This document shows, piece after piece, positions 5,357 to 5,610 of a stretch of 5,610 bases of DNA. A model generated the notes under the pieces. It worked only from the letters and a program-made list of their open reading frames with translations, ran no database searches and was not told the DNA's origin. The stretch's first letter is position 1; each line of letters opens with the position of its first letter. The DNA lies in assembly GCA_017616955.1 (NCBI GenBank), contig JAFZXD010000281.1:1-5610 (forward strand). The letters are read 5' to 3'. Position numbers and translations under genes: made by a program. This DNA comes from Eubacterium sp. (lineage in GTDB: Bacteria; Bacillota; Clostridia; Lachnospirales; Lachnospiraceae).

Positions 5357-5610
5357 ATGGATGAATTCGCAAAGGTTGAAAAGTTAAGAGAAAAAGCTAA
5401 CGTATCATATGAAGAGGCTCGTGAAGCACTCAATAAGGCAAATGGTGATCTGCTCGACGCTATGGTCCTCCTGGAGAAAGAGGGTAAGGTTAATTCCCCT
5501 GAGCAGTCAATATATAAAACATCACAGGAAGCCGGAGCACAGTATGCAGACGTTCCTGCTATCGTAAAAGAGAATGAACAGAAAGCTTCAGAAGATAGCT
5601 TCTTTAAGAA
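5357..5610 (+). CDS. UBA-like N-terminal domain protein, probably DUF4342 family, 3' end truncated
   Basis: The first 84 residues are visible; the gene runs off the window. Residues 1-43 (MDEFAKVEKLREKANVSYEE and onward) resemble the three-helix UBA/TS-N fold found at the start of elongation factor Ts and of DUF4342 proteins: LREKANVSYEEAREAL, then NKANGDLLDAMVLLEKEGKV. The loop NVSYEEA and the NGDLLDA turn are the characteristic parts. Residues 45-84 are polar and probably a linker. In Clostridia such proteins usually continue into a small hydrophobic DUF4342 region, which would lie outside this window; that is from family knowledge, not seen here. It is not EF-Ts itself: the TDCPLMDCKKAL-type motif and start are missing. 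AGAGG (5344-5348) lies 8 bases before the ATG. Function is unknown. It follows ldh by 154 bases on the same strand. Confidence 0.75.
   Translation, partial: MDEFAKVEKLREKANVSYEEAREALNKANGDLLDAMVLLEKEGKVNSPEQSIYKTSQEAGAQYADVPAIVKENEQKASEDSFFK

Overview
The window looks like chromosomal DNA of an anaerobic Gram-positive bacterium of the class Clostridia, most likely Lachnospiraceae (Butyrivibrio-like). This is an inference from the moderate-to-low GC content, the heavy use of ATA and AGA codons, strong AGGAGG-type ribosome sites, and the gene set: a Cthe_2159-type sugar-binding beta-helix protein, a fermentative L-lactate dehydrogenase, an iron-containing alcohol dehydrogenase and a DUF4342-like protein. 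No mobile element, RNA gene or CRISPR array is visible.

Layout. Positions 1-629 (+) hold the C-terminal part of a secreted-type repetitive beta-helix protein of the Cthe_2159/DUF4353 carbohydrate-binding family. It converges, with only 3 bases between stop codons, on a minus-strand gene (633-1853) for a PrsW-family intramembrane metalloprotease with an unusual Gln/Pro octapeptide-repeat tail and a C-terminal zinc ribbon. Upstream of it on the same strand lies an iron-containing alcohol dehydrogenase (1922-3118) broken by one in-frame TAG codon; everything after the stop is still open and all four metal ligands are conserved, so the lesion looks recent. A 200-base divergent region (3119-3320) carries a clear promoter for the plus-strand gene tcdA (3321-4046), a tRNA-modifying E1-like enzyme. 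Then come an intrinsic terminator, L-lactate dehydrogenase (4213-5202), and the start of a small protein with an N-terminal UBA-like helical domain (5357 to the window end, truncated).

How they work together. No dedicated multi-gene system is evident. Lactate dehydrogenase and the broken alcohol dehydrogenase are both NAD(P)H-consuming fermentation enzymes, but they are on opposite strands and not co-transcribed. The alcohol dehydrogenase and protease genes may share a transcript (68-base gap, same strand). The most notable regulatory arrangement is at 4079-4128: a near-consensus promoter (TTGAGA, 17 bases, TATAAT) overlaps the tcdA terminator so that its -10 box forms the hairpin loop. A transcript starting there would lack the 5' arm of the hairpin and could read on into ldh. 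The most notable sequence oddities are the single amber lesion and the protease's repeat tail.
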